From Eurosta solidaginis (lineage: Eukaryota > Arthropoda > Insecta > Diptera > Tephritidae): a stretch of DNA of 64,000 bases. The DNA lies in NCBI RefSeq assembly GCF_040869045.1, contig NC_090319.1, forward strand, positions 237,143,832 to 237,207,831, read 5' to 3'. The position numbers and the translations under genes are program-made. Positions 10,873 through 22,307 of this stretch are shown piece by piece. The notes below the pieces were generated by a model. It was given only the letters and a program-made list of their open reading frames with translations, had not been told where the DNA came from and ran no database searches. Position 1 is the first letter of the stretch; each line of letters begins with the position of its first letter.

Positions 10873-13800
10873 AACAAGTAAGGAAGGCTAAGTTCGGGTG
10901 TAACCGAACATTACATACTCAGTTGAGAGCTATGGAGACAAAATAAGGAAAATCACCATGTAGGAAAATGAACCTAGGGTAATCCTGGAATGTGGTTGTA
11001 TGACATGTGTATCAAATGGAAGGTATTAAAGAGTATTTTAAGAGACAGTAGGCCATAGTTCTATGGATGGACGCCATTTAGGGATATCGCCATAAAGGGG
11101 GACCAGGGCTGACTCTAGAATGTGTTTGTACGATATGGGTATCAAATGAAAGGTTATAATAAGTATTTTAAAATGGAATGGGCTTTAGTTCTATAGGTGA
11201 ACGCCTTTTCGAGAAATCCCCATAAAGGTGGACCAGGGGTGACTCTAGAATATATTTGTACGATATGGGTATCAAATAAAAGCTGTTAATGAGTATTTTG
11301 GAAAGGAGTGATCCTTAGTTCCCTAGGTGGACGCCGTTTCGAGATATCGCCATAAAGGTGGACCAGGGGTGTCTCTAGTTGTACGATATGGGAATCAAAT
11401 GAAAGGTGTTACTGAGCATTTTAAGAGGGAGTGGGCATTAGGTCTATAGGTGGACGCCTTTTCGAAATGTCGCCATTAGGGTGGGCCAGGGGTGACTCTA
11501 GAATGTGTTTGTATGATATGGGTATCAAATGAAAGATGGTAATGAGTATTTTAAAAGGGAGTAATCCTTAGCTCTATAGGTGGACGCCTTTTCGAGATAT
11601 CGACATAAAGGTGGACCAAGGGTGACTCTAGAATGGTTGTACGATATGGGTATCAAACGAAAGGTGTTACTGAGCATTTTAAGAGGGAGTGGGATTAGGT
11701 CTATAGGTGGACGCCTTTTCGAGATATCGTCATTAGGGTGGGCCAGGGGTGACTCTAGAATGTTTGTACGATATCGGTATCAAACGAAAAGTGTTACTGA
11801 GCATTTTAAGAGGGAGTGGGCATTAGGTCCATAGGTGGACGCCTTTTCGAAATGTCGCCATTAGGGTGGGCCAGGGGTGACTCTAGAATGTGTTTGTACG
11901 ATATGGGTATCAAACGAAAGTTGTTACTGAGCATTTTAAGAGGGAGTGGGCATTAGGTCTATAGGTGGACGCCTTTTCGAGATATCGCCATTAGGGTGGG
12001 CCAGGGGTGACTTTAGAATGTTTGTACGATATGGGTATCAAACGAAAAGTGTTACTGAGCATTTTAAGAGGGAGTGGGCTTTAGGTCCATAGGTGGACGC
12101 CTTTTCGAGATATCGCCATTAGGGTGGGCCAGGGGTGACTCAATAATGTGTTTGTACGATATGGGTATCAAATGAAAGGTGGTAATGAGTATTTTAAAAG
12201 GGAGTAATCCTTAGTTCTATAGGTGGACGCCTTTTCGAGATATCGCCATAAAGGTGAACCAAGGGTGACTCTAGAATGTTTGTACGATATGGGTATCAAA
12301 CCAAAGGTGTTACTGAGCATTTTAAGAGGGAGGGGGCATTAGGTCTATAGGTGGACGCCTTTTCGAGATATCGCCATTAGGGTGGGCCAGGGGTGACTCT
12401 AGAATGTTTGTACGATATGGGTATCAAACGAAAGGTGTTACTGAGCATTTTAAGAGGGAGTGGGCATTAGGTCTATAGGTGGACGCCTTTTCGAGATATC
12501 GCCATTAGGGTGGGCCGGGGTGACTCTAGAATGTGTTTGTACGATATGGGTATCAAATGAAAGGTAGTAATGATTATTTTAAAAGGGAGTAATCCTCAGT
12601 TCTATAGGTGGACGCCTTTTCGAGATATCGCCATAAAGGTGGACCAAGGGTGACTCTAGAATGTTTGTACGCAATGGGTATCAAACGAAAGGTGTTACTG
12701 AGCGTTTTAAGAGGGAGTGGGCATTAGGTCTATAGGTGGACGCTTTTTCGAGATATCGCCATTAGGGTGGGCCAGGGGTGACTCTAGAATGTTTGTACGA
12801 TATGGGTATCAAACGAAAGGTGTTACTGAGCATTTTAAGAGGGAGTGGGCATTAGGTCTATAGGTGGACGCCTTTTCGAGATATTGCCATTAGGGTGGGC
12901 CAGGGGTGTCTCTAGAATGTTTGTACGATATGGGTATCAAACGAAAGGTGTTACTGAGCACTTTAAGAGGGAGTGGACATTAGGTCTATAGGTGGACGCC
13001 TTTTCGAGATATCGCCATTAGGGTGAGCCACGGGTGACTCTAGAATGTTTTTACGATATGGGTATCAAACGAAAGGTGTTACTGAGCATTTTAAGAGGGA
13101 GTGGGCATTAGGTCTATAGGTGCACGCCTTTTCGAGATGTCGCCATTAGGGTGGGCCAGGGGTGACTCTAGAATGTGTTTGTACGATATGGATATCAAAT
13201 TAAAGGTATTAATGAGGGTTTTAAAAGCGAGTGGCCCTTAGATGTATATGTGAAGGCGTTCTCGCAATATCGACCAAATGTGGACGAGGTGATCCAGAAA
13301 ATCATCTGTCGGGTACTGCTAATTTATTTATATATTCAATACCACTAACAGTATTCCTGCCAAGATTCCAAGGGCTGTTGATTTCGCCTTGTAGAACTTT
13401 TTCATTTTCTTCTACTTAATATGGTAGTTGTCACACCCATTTTACAAATTTTTTTCCAAAGTTATATTTTGCGTCAATAAATCAATCCAGTTACCATGTT
13501 TCATCCCTTTTTTCGTATTTGGTATAGAATTATGGCATTTTTTCATTTTTCGTAATTTTCGATATCGATAAAGTGGGCGTGGTTATGGTCGGATTTCGGC
13601 CATTTTTTATACCAAGATAAAGTGAGTTCAGATAAGTACGTGGGCTAAGTTTAGTAAAGATATATCGGTTTTTGCTCAAGTTATTGTGTTAACGGCCGAG
13701 CGGAAGGACAGACGGTGGACTGTGTATCAAAACTGGGCGTGGCTTCCACCGATTTCGCCCATTTTCACAGAGAACAGTTACCGTCATAGAATCTATGCTC

Positions 13801-14620
13801 CTACCAAATTTCGAAAGGATTGGTAAATTTTTGTTCAACTTATGGCATTAAAAGTATTCTAGACAAACTAAATGAAAATGGGCGGAGCCACGCCCATTTT
13901 GAAATTTTCTTTTATTTTTGTATTTTGCTGCATCATATCATTACTGGAGTTGAATTTTGACTTAATTTACTTATATACAGTAAAGATATTAAATTTTTTG
14001 TTAAAATTTGAATTAAAAAAAATTTTTTTTTAAAAAGTGGGCGTGTTCTTCATCTAATTTTGCTAATTTTTATTTAGCACTTATACAGTAATAGTAGTAA
14101 CGTTCCTGCCAAATTTCATCATGATATCTTCAACGACTGCCAAATTACAGCTTGCAAAACTTTTAAATTACCTTCTTGTAAAAGTGGGCGGTGCCACGCC
14201 CATTGTCCAAAATCTTACTAATTTTCTATTATGCGTCATAACGTCAACCCATCTACCAAGTTTCATCGCTTTAACCGCCTTTGGCAATGAATTATCGCAT
14301 TTTTTCGGTTTTTCGAAATTTACGATATCGAAAAAGTGGGCGTGGTTATAGTCCGATATCGTTCATTTTAAATAGCGATCTGAGATGAGTGCTCAGGAAC
14401 CTACGTACCAAATTTCATCAAGATACCTCAAAATTTACTCAAGTTATCGTGTTAACGGACGGACGGACGGACGGACATGGCTCAATCAAATTTTTTTTGG
14501 ATCCTGATTATTTTGATATATGGAAGTCTATATCTATCTCGATTCCTTTATATATGTACAACCAACCGTTATCCAATCAAACTTAATATACTCTGTGAGC
14601 TCTGCTCAACTGAGTATAAA
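10873..14620 (-). mobile_element. DINE-1-like (Helentron-associated) element B, full length
   Basis: Read on the minus strand it starts TATACTCAGTTGAGC (14620 downward), passes a CCATGTCCGTCCGTCCG run and several GCCACGCCC/CCACGCCCAC blocks, then ~17 tandem units, and ends with the sub-TIR CTCAACTGAGTAT, the hairpin GTTCGG-TTACAC-CCGAAC and a tail closing at ACTTG|TT (10873). The two copies of ATACTCAGTTGAG form the sub-terminal inverted repeat. This plan is that of fly DINE-1/HINE elements, mobilised in trans by Helentron Rep-helicase. It encodes nothing. No target duplication is expected for this class, and none is seen. Confidence 0.8.
11045..13330 (-). repeat. ~128-bp minisatellite of element B, ~17 units
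   Basis: Units begin GGTGGACGCCTTTTCGAGAT and recur at about 11200, 11330, 11455, 11578, 11707, 11835, 11963 and on to 13119; 12350 to 12478 gives a period of exactly 128 bp. Two unit types alternate: a majority type with ATTAGGGTGGGCC and GGGCATTAGG, and a minority type with ATAAAGGTGGACC and GTAATCCT. The minority type appears near 11560, 12205 and 12592. Confidence 0.9.
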
Positions 14621-15612
14621 AATACGGGCATTAATTTAGCTAAAGAATTGACGACAATTGATACGCTGCTTTTGAAGTTGTTGACTCTGCTGTCATCTTC
14701 ACAATCACAGCGGAGTATATATTGTTACTAGAGGTGTACACCGCCGATTTTGACGTTTTTCGCACGCCGTCGCTGCATGGCAGCGACATTCGGCGCGTTA
14801 CTATATTTTCTACTTATTTAAGACTGTCTAGGCCGTTTATTGTTCATATCCGATATGGTCGAAATCAGTATCACCGGAGTATCACTGCCAGTTATAAAAT
14901 CCAATTGCGAAATTAAACTTTTTTAGCTTTCATTGCCAGCTCAACGTACCATCGGATTTTGCATTACCGGTTTCCCCAAGTAAATAAAACGAAATATAAA
15001 AGGGAAAAGTATATAATAAATTTCAAAATTCACTTTGATTTTTCAAAAAATTAATAACAAACTATGAATTCGAATAAACTGACTAAAGCCGAACATGTTT
15101 TCAATTTTCCCCATTGAAAAAGCAAATTTTCCAAAAAAAGTGCTAATTTTTTCAAAAATTCTATATCCCGATTGGCTTAAATAATAAGCGAATTCTGTGA
15201 TGCAAAATCCTTTAGTAGGTTCAAATGAAATGGAAAGATTCATATATAAAATACGAAATACGCATTTGTGATCATTTTGCCTTTGTATGCAAAAAATTTA
15301 GTAAACTTTTCTTAAAAAGGGTTACCGCAATTAATCTCTTTTCGGATAAAATGTTTATATATTTTCTTCAAACTAGGGCTGCCAACCCTCTGGTGTTCGC
15401 AACAAGGCTTAATGGGGTTTAAATACCCTTTCGAAATTATCTCAACTCATACTTAACTTGAAGACATAGGTATGAGGAGGGTATGAAAAATCACTTGGAC
15501 TTATATTCTAACCTCTGTTGTTTTTTGTTACCAAACTATAATATAGCATCTAAAACGTTAAATTCGATGTTCACACTTAGCCCTTGTAGTGAATCATAAT
15601 GATTATAGCCTA
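14621..15612. other. No gene seen; contains a GC-rich hairpin at 14765-14795
   Basis: The only structured feature is a hairpin in which GTCGCTG (14769-14775) pairs with CAGCGAC (14781-14787) around CATGG, extended by CGCC/GGCG with a 4-nt bulge. The rest is A/T-rich DNA with random-looking frames. Confidence 0.45.
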
Positions 15613-15976
15613 TCCAAATAAAAAAAATACAAAACGCAATAGCCTCCGAGGAGATTTTACGCCAAGCTTCGCTTTTAGTTGCGTCGTATTTCTCTTAATT
15701 TTTTCTACAAATACATGCACTAGCACGTATTTTACGCCGACTCCGAACGGCATCTGCAAGGCGGAAAAGCTTTCACTGAGGGAGAAGCTTTGTATTGCAG
15801 AAATGCACTCGGAATGTTTGCTAAATCACTGCCGAGGGGCGACACCACTAAGAAAAACCTTTTTCTAATTGAAAAAAACTTGTTTTTAAATTTTTAATGC
15901 TGCTTTGTACGGTAAATTAAACTAGGATTTTCGGTGCGGTAGACGGAGCACGCTACCAACACACCACGGCGGTCGC
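15613..15976 (-). mobile_element. tRNA-derived SINE, copy 1
   Basis: On the minus strand the head reads GTGGTGTGTTGGTAGCGTGC (A-box region), then a decayed B box, an A/T-rich linker, the body containing GTCGCCCCTCGGCAGTG and GCCGTTCGGAGTCGGC, and a tail CTCCTCGGAGGCTATTGCG running into a short T/A-rich end near 15613. It is the same family as 22741-23103 and more diverged. SINEs of this kind are transcribed by RNA polymerase III and copied by LINE reverse transcriptase. Confidence 0.8.
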
Positions 15977-17076
15977 CTATCCAGCCCAAATTTAAATACC
16001 ACCTACACGTTACGGCTCCTGTTACAAATGTGAATATGTAGGCACATATATATTTACCAGGTGAGGCTCTGATCTTCCCCAGATGCCTCAAAGTGGTAAA
16101 GCTAAAATTTTACCAAGAAAGTCGAACAAATGACCGGGTGTGCTACTATCTTAATTTAAAATACGAGCCTGACCCTTGCGCATCTTGCGCAACCAATATA
16201 AAAGTCTCTTATCAAATATAAACCGAAATCAGCTGTTCTATTAACTTACAGTTTGCGCTGCCATCTAGCGTACAACAGCAACTGCCGGTAATGCAGTCAA
16301 ATATTCACAATAGTGCCATAGTAAAATATATTTTTTGTGTGCTCACAATCGTTTATTTTTAATAAATTATTTTAATAAAATATAGCTAAACAAAAGCACT
16401 ACGACCAAAATTGGCCAAAGCTCGCTAATAGCCCGAATCTCCATTTTTACAACCAAAACTTTATTTATAGATTTGGATTCCAAATAAGTGCGCAAAAGGG
16501 GTCCTTACATAAAAACAGCAATTAGATATAATATATATGATCGTTTTGGTTTAACGAAGACTATTGAAATCAATGTTTCGAAAACAAACGTCTGCAAATT
16601 TTCAAACATTGCATCCAGGCCCTATACATTAATAAGAGAAGTGCGCACGTCTAAACTATGTAGAGCCACGGAGGGTTTTCACACATGAGTTACACAATGA
16701 TATCCACCCAGACAGCTTATAGTTACTTCTTAACGATTCAGGGTGTTTCTCTGGTGATTGGAATAGTCCCTTGTTGGCTACGTAGCTCGGAAGTATTGAG
16801 CAACATATACATATGCCTAAAAGTATTCGTAGCTTCACCTCGAGCTTCTAGGTTCTGTGCTAGCATACGGCGTGAGGGCCAGGAGGCTCGAAATTGCTAC
16901 TGATCGAACTTCGGAAATTGCAGCTCTTAAAAACAGCCGTAAAAACTGGAGGCGCCATTTGGCGCGGTAAACAATGGACAAAAATTAATCCTGATAGTAA
17001 AAACTTTGGTACGAGGATCATGACTATTAAAAGATATTGATAGCGGGCGCAACTGATTTAAAGAAATCGCGTCGAT
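15977..17076. other. No gene seen
   Basis: Random-looking short frames on both strands. A small inverted repeat GCGCCA/TGGCGC sits at 16952-16965. No element boundary is supported. Confidence 0.4.
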
Positions 17077-17870
17077 GACGAGTATTAGGGGTTATGCTTT
17101 TCAAGAGACATACAGACAAAAGTGGGACCATATTAAGTATTTGTTTTATTTCTCGGCAGCAGTACCAGTCCCTAGGGCTGAAGTTAGGCTTGAAGCCTAC
17201 CTAAAGTATGTTAATAAAGGACGGTCCCTTCGCATGGAGTTACGCCTGGGGTGCAATTTTTTGAACGGTCTGCGAGAAAGTGAGCAGCCTTTCATCTAAA
17301 TACCAGCCACTGGTCCTGGTAAAAACCCCGCATTACTCCAGTATATAGAACTTCAATATCCCTAAATACATATAGACAAAACCATTATTTTTTTAATAAG
17401 AAAATCAAGTTATTTATAGTAAGTACGCCCGTGTGCCGCCACGCGTATTAGGAGTTAGGCCCTCGGTGAAAGTACGCTTTGCAAGAGACATATAGACAAA
17501 ATTGTGTCCAATTTAAGTATTTGTTTTTTTTCGGCAGACGCAGCAGTACCAGTACCTACGACCGGGATCAGGTTCGAAGCCTCCCTGGAGTATTTGAATG
17601 AAGGACAGTCTCTCCGCAAGGAGCTACTCCTATGATGAAATTTTTTCAACGATCCGCGAAAAAATTGAGCCGCGTTACATTAAAATATCAGACATTGGTC
17701 CTGGCAAAAACCCCGGATCACTCCAATATGTAGAACCAGTTGCCGTGAGAAGTCCGAAGTGGTCAAAAATTCGATATCCCTAAATACATATGAACAAAAC
17801 ATTTCCGAAAATTACTCTTTTAAAAAAGAAAATCGAGTTATTTATATTAGATACGCCCCCGGTTTATTAT
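17077..17870 (+). repeat. ~380-bp tandem duplication, two diverged units
   Basis: CAAGAGACATACAGAC at 17102 recurs as CAAGAGACATATAGAC at 17482, giving a 380-bp period. Later landmarks recur in order: AAGTATTTGTTTT, CAGCAGTACCAGT, GGTCCTGG-AAAAACCCCG, AATATCCCTAAATACATAT and GAAAATC-AGTTATTTATA. Both units have open stretches (up to 61 codons in unit 2, with IEPRYIKISDIGPGKNPGSL), but neither reads through and I recognise no protein family. Confidence 0.7.
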
Positions 17871-17915
17871 GGATACTACGCCGTAGCCGCCGATAAGGTG
17901 ATTGGTGTAAACCTC

Positions 17916-18306
17916 TATGGTTTAAAAATTTGAACATATATTTTAAACCATTCATTGTGAAAGAAATTTTTCAAACCTTGTGGGACATTTTGTAATTTTA
18001 TTAGATTTAAATTCTAATAAGAACAATAAGTCCAAAATATCAAAAAGTTTAAATATCTTAAATAGCTCAGTGGATAATCCGCACGACTCTGATGCAGGAC
18101 ATTTTTATTAGCAGCCCGCCGACGGCCAGCAAAGTTTTTCTTTGTTTTAAATACAGATTTAAAATTCTCTTGTTTAAAACTGAAATTAAGTTGCCGCAAT
18201 GCTTTTGACAAACCGGTATAATATAAACTTTAAACCAAATTTAGTTTGGCCATATATTAATATAGTACAAACAAGTTTCAGGTTAAGGTTCAAATTTTCA
18301 ACCATA
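17916..18306 (+). mobile_element. 391-bp TIR element with a tRNA-like A box in its core
   Basis: TATGGTTTAAAAATTTGAAC at 17916-17935 is matched inverted at 18288-18306 with about two mismatches. Internal GGTTTAAA/TTTAAACC-type words repeat in both orientations. Near the centre a perfect tRNA A box TAGCTCAGTGG (18063-18073) is followed by ATAA-CGCACGACT, which resembles the D-arm to anticodon-arm of a tRNA-Arg-type gene. The expected B box further on is not recognisable. No coding sequence. Confidence 0.55.
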
Positions 18307-18769
18307 CCGTCGATGTCATATCTGAGATACGCCCACTAAAGACTTCTGGTATTCGTTAGTAAGAAATATATTATCTTCCGGCGTCATTGCAAACTGCGGA
18401 CAGCGGTAGCACAAATTATGACTGCAAAACCGCGGTTAGATATGGTGAACTTGCTCTCATGCGTAAGTACAGCCCACTTTAAAAAATTTAACTTAATTGT
18501 GTTGCTATAAGTAATTTCAAATCGTGCATATTTTTGTTTGATAATATTTTTATTAAAAAAAATAATAATAAAACGAACGAGCGTGTTCGGCGTAGTTTTT
18601 TATGATGGGTTGTTTTTTCTCTCAATTCTGGTTCCCGAAACGAACAATAATTGCTGAAAAAACATTTTAGAATATTAAAATATTTTCAATTGTAAAGTGT
18701 TTTAATTCTTCTGATTTTCTGTTAGAATGGTATTTTAGAAGTCGTTAATATCGGTGTGGGTTTTAACGT
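18307..18769. other. No gene seen
   Basis: A/T-rich spacer without ORF or boundary signals. Confidence 0.4.
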
Positions 18770-19425
18770 ATATCGCAATTACGGCGGGAGATGCTTTATA
18801 AAAAAGGTGTGCCACGCACATTTTTAAAACTTGTTTAGTTATTGATTTTGTGTAAAATAGCATTGATACTAGGTTTTTTTCGCAAACATATCGCCTATTA
18901 TACTCGCCCACACACTCTTAAACATTCTTTTTTATAAAAGTGTGCATGTTCCTTTACAGATTATGTTCATTTTTTATGAAAAGGGTTATCAGTTTATCGA
19001 GTTTGTACTAGCAGCTTGAACGGTTTTGATTAATGACCAATAATATTTGAAAAATTAATTATGTCAGAAGTGAGCAGTGTCTTATTATCGTATTCTGTTT
19101 CATCTTATGACCACCAATATTTTAAAAATTGATTTTGCCATAATTGTGCGGTACCACTCCCCTTTTTAAAAATTTCCAAAAATTAAATTACGTGTTGCTA
19201 TCTGAACCTACACAGGACATTTTGGTTATAGCTGCAAAATTTTCTGTAAAAAGAAAAATTTCGCACATTTTAAGTATTGATGGGAAATGTTATTTCAATA
19301 AAATATCTAGATATTAAGTCAAGTTGTCGTGTTCACAGACGAACGGATGATTAGTGTAAGTCGTTATAATCTACCGCCATGCGTTCAAAATTTTTATACT
19401 CTGCGAGCCTCGAGTAGAAGTAAAT
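18770..19425 (-). repeat. Old DINE-like fragment, 5' half
   Basis: Diverged GTGCCACGC and GGTACCACTCCC blocks alternate with AATTAAAT-type spacers. Near 19330 CAAGTTGTCGTGTTCACAGACG resembles the TTAACACGATAACTTG plus CCGTCCG region of the intact family inverted. The segment ends at about 19425 in TATACTCTGCGAGCC, a decayed 5' terminus. Confidence 0.5.
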
Positions 19426-20416
19426 GAAGTTTGCTAAAAATTTGCATCTTTGACTTATATTAAGGAAATTCTTCTTTGCAAAACCGCATATGATGCATTG
19501 AATGGGAATATCTCCTTTATTACATTTTTCTCATAAAAATGAAAAGCTTTGTTAGAAAGAAATTCAGAACTTCTACCTTTGTTGAAACGAATCCCTTAAC
19601 TTTTGAAGTAAATCAGTTTTCAGTCTCTCCTGTAAAATTTATGTACCAACGCTAACATGGTTTCGCAGAAGTGCTATGCGTGTTTTGCACTTTCATCGAC
19701 GATATAGTTTTATCAAAATCTTCCTCATAATTCATCATTCCATAGCCGATACCGAAATTTTGAAAAGAGGAAAAAAATGTGATAATGCATTACCAAAGAT
19801 ATACATATAAAGTTATTAAACTTGATATGTGGATTGGCTCTATGAACAAAAATATAAATTTGTAGAAATTTTGAAAACTCGGCTTGGCAAATTTATAAGA
19901 AGAAAATTAAAAAGTTTTGAAACTCAGACATCAGAAATTATTAGTACCACTTTGGAATTTCCCAGAATTATGGTTCTTGGTATTAAGTTCAGATCTTCGA
20001 AAATTCATTAATGTTCACGCCCACATTGTTTAAAAAGTTGCTTACAAAATGTAACCAATAAAAAACTTCCGATTTTTAAGTTACCTTCTTTTTGATATAG
20101 GTGTGCGATATCTATTACATACTTACGAACATTTACTTAATGTGCGATTAGAGTGCCATTGAATCAGATATTGAGGCTTAGAGGATCTTGATTGATAGAT
20201 AAAGAGGTTTGGCACAAATCCTTATTTAGAAGGAGCCACCTGAAAGAAAGAACATATGAAGTTCGCAAGTTTGGCTATAGAATAACTGAAACTATGTACA
20301 AACATGTATTGTATTCATCTGGACTTAGATTTCTTGCGGTATAGTTCCGCACGTTGAAGAGCGTATTGCATTCCTGAACAGGCCTGCCTTTCGGAATTTC
20401 CAAAAAACCAATACAC
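19426..20416. other. No gene seen
   Basis: Contains further faint DINE-like words (GTGTGCGATATC near 20100) but nothing with a supportable boundary and no coding potential. Confidence 0.4.
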
Positions 20417-20822
20417 CCCCGCGGGTTAGGGGTTAGAATATACCCGCGGTAGGTAAGCCTGTCGCAAGAGGCGACTAAAATACCAAACAGATTCAAGGGA
20501 TTATGTAGCGCAACCCTTTCAGGTTGCCAGCGCAATATATAGCTTCTCCAAACCCAATTTTCAACCTCACATATCCGTGGCGAATCCTGTTGGATTAACA
20601 ACCGAGGCTCTCGCGACTCCGAACTCTTTATGGATCTGGGGGGTGGGAGAGCGATATGGCCTAGAAGGTCGCATGTGGTCATAACAAATCGTTCCCGAGA
20701 TGGTCGGGCTTGGTACGAGAACGTACCGGATCTGCATCCTGCGAAGAACCATCAACATCGTTAGCACTACCCAAGACCTTCGGGGAGTGTCCTTATCGTT
20801 ACAACACAACAACAATAACAGC
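20417..20822 (+). mobile_element. Short retroposon with (AAC)n tail, copy 1
   Basis: The ~400-bp element starts CCCCGCGGGTTAGGGG, contains AAGCCTGTCGCAAGAGGCGAC and CAATATATAGCTTCTCC, and ends GCCTTCGGGGAGTGT-like sequence followed by an AAC-rich tail. Two more copies lie at 26779-27172 (minus) and 34597-34957 (plus). It has no reading frame, and the AAC tail matches the tail of the Jockey-like LINE at 28573-29205, suggesting mobilisation in trans. It abuts the 5'-truncated LINE directly at 20823. Confidence 0.75.
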
Positions 20823-21933
20823 AGATAACGCACAGACGTAAAGAGGTTGAAGATGCCATCGTTCAAGCTAAACCATCTAAAGTAGTAGGCCCAGAAGGCA
20901 TATCTATGCCGATGCTTAAAAAATTTGGCAAAGAGGGATTAGTTATCTAGCGCATGTCTTCAACCTGTCCCTGTACACCTTCGTCATCCCCGAAAAATGG
21001 AAATTGACCAGGGTGGTTCCGCTATTAAAGCCTGGGAAACCAGCTAACAGAGGAGAACCTTATTGTCCGATATCTCTCCTATCGCCAGTAAGACACTTGA
21101 AGCGTTCTATTTCACTGCAAATTTGCGTCTTGCCAATCATCAGCATGGCTTTCGAAAACTACATAACACTACCACCGTGTTAAATGCCATTAACACGCAG
21201 ATAAATTTGCGGATAAATTAAAATCCCCACCTCGTTGCGCTGGATCTAACAAAAGCTTTTGATACGGTCAATCACGGCACGTTACTGCAAGACTTGGAAG
21301 GGTCCTACATTACTCCAAATCTCAAAAGGTGGACCGCAAATTATCTGTTTAGTAACTCCCCCCCCCCTCTCCCCGCTTTTGTTTAACTTCTGCATATCGA
21401 TGCGAAGATGGAGTCACTATTGTATCCTACGCAGATGACTGTACAATAATGGCCACAGGCCCAGGTCCACACATCGATGAGCTTTGTAATAAAATCCCTG
21501 ATCTCTCCAGTTTTTCGCCTAGCGAAACCTGACATTGTCACCGACCAAATCATCGCCGACCTTATTTACAACATGGACACGGCAAATGTCAACCATATTG
21601 CCCATCCACGTCGATGGCATTACGCTACCCACTGTTTTACACCCCAAAATCTTGGGTGTAACTTTTGATCAGGATCTACATTTTGGAGAGCATGCAAGAG
21701 CAATTGTACCTAAAATACAGAGCCGTATTAAAATCCTCAAATCTCTTGCCGGCAGAACTTGGGATAAAGACAAAGAAACGCTTATTACCACTTACAAAGC
21801 AATTGTCCGGCCGTTTGCATGCTACACGTCCCCGATATGGGCGCCAAGCCTAAAGATTACTCACTGGAAGAAGATACAGGTCTGCCAAAACACTGCCCTC
21901 AGAAGCGATACGGGCTGTTTTCTTATGCCCCAG
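20823..21933 (+). pseudogene. Jockey-clade LINE reverse transcriptase remnant, 5' part
   Basis: Conceptual translation with several frameshifts and stops gives the order expected for a Jockey-type ORF2: VVPLLKPGKP, HQHGFRKLH-TT, ALDLTKAFDTVNHG, YADDCTIMATGPGP (the catalytic YADD at ~21439), then KILGVTFDQDLHFGEHA and KIQVCQNTALRS. The endonuclease and early RT are missing, and there are internal deletions (C-run near 21360). The rest of the protein resumes at 28573 after the LTR element inserted at 21933/21934. Confidence 0.85.
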
Positions 21934-22165
21934 TGCGTTGATTGAAACCACTTTTAATTTTATGGATATATAAAGAAACTTTTATTCAATAAAGAATACG
22001 CCTAAATGTATGCGTCAATATCTTTTTAAATTTTTCACCATCATGAAAATTTTTGAAAATTGAAAAATCAATATTGAAAATTAAAATATTGATATAACAT
22101 TTTAAAATTGCAAAGTTCAAAGTAACTAAAATACAAAGTTAAATACAAATAATAAGAACCCTACA
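21934..22165 (-). repeat. 3' LTR of the CsRn1-like element
   Basis: Matches 28340-28567 almost throughout (shared blocks CTTTTAATTTTAT, AAAGAATACGCCTAAATGTATG, AATATCTTTTTAAATTTTTCACC). Small differences between the LTRs indicate time since insertion. Confidence 0.9.
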
Positions 22166-22307
22166 TTACTCCCCCTTCAAGAAAATTTAACATTATACAT
22201 ATTGAACGTAACTCTCTTTTTATGTAAATTCTTGGTGTTGTTTGTGGCTGTTGTTTCAATTATTGCAGGTTTTAATCTGTCAATAGGAATAGTTTTAATA
22301 TTATTAT

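Noticed and set aside
10873..14620. CRISPR-like array of ~128-bp units
   Set aside because: Whole units repeat without unique spacers, and all other evidence is eukaryotic; it is a transposon minisatellite.
20275..20866. Minus-strand frames of 135 and 99 codons
   Set aside because: They lie antisense in a non-coding retroposon that is present in two other copies without these frames.
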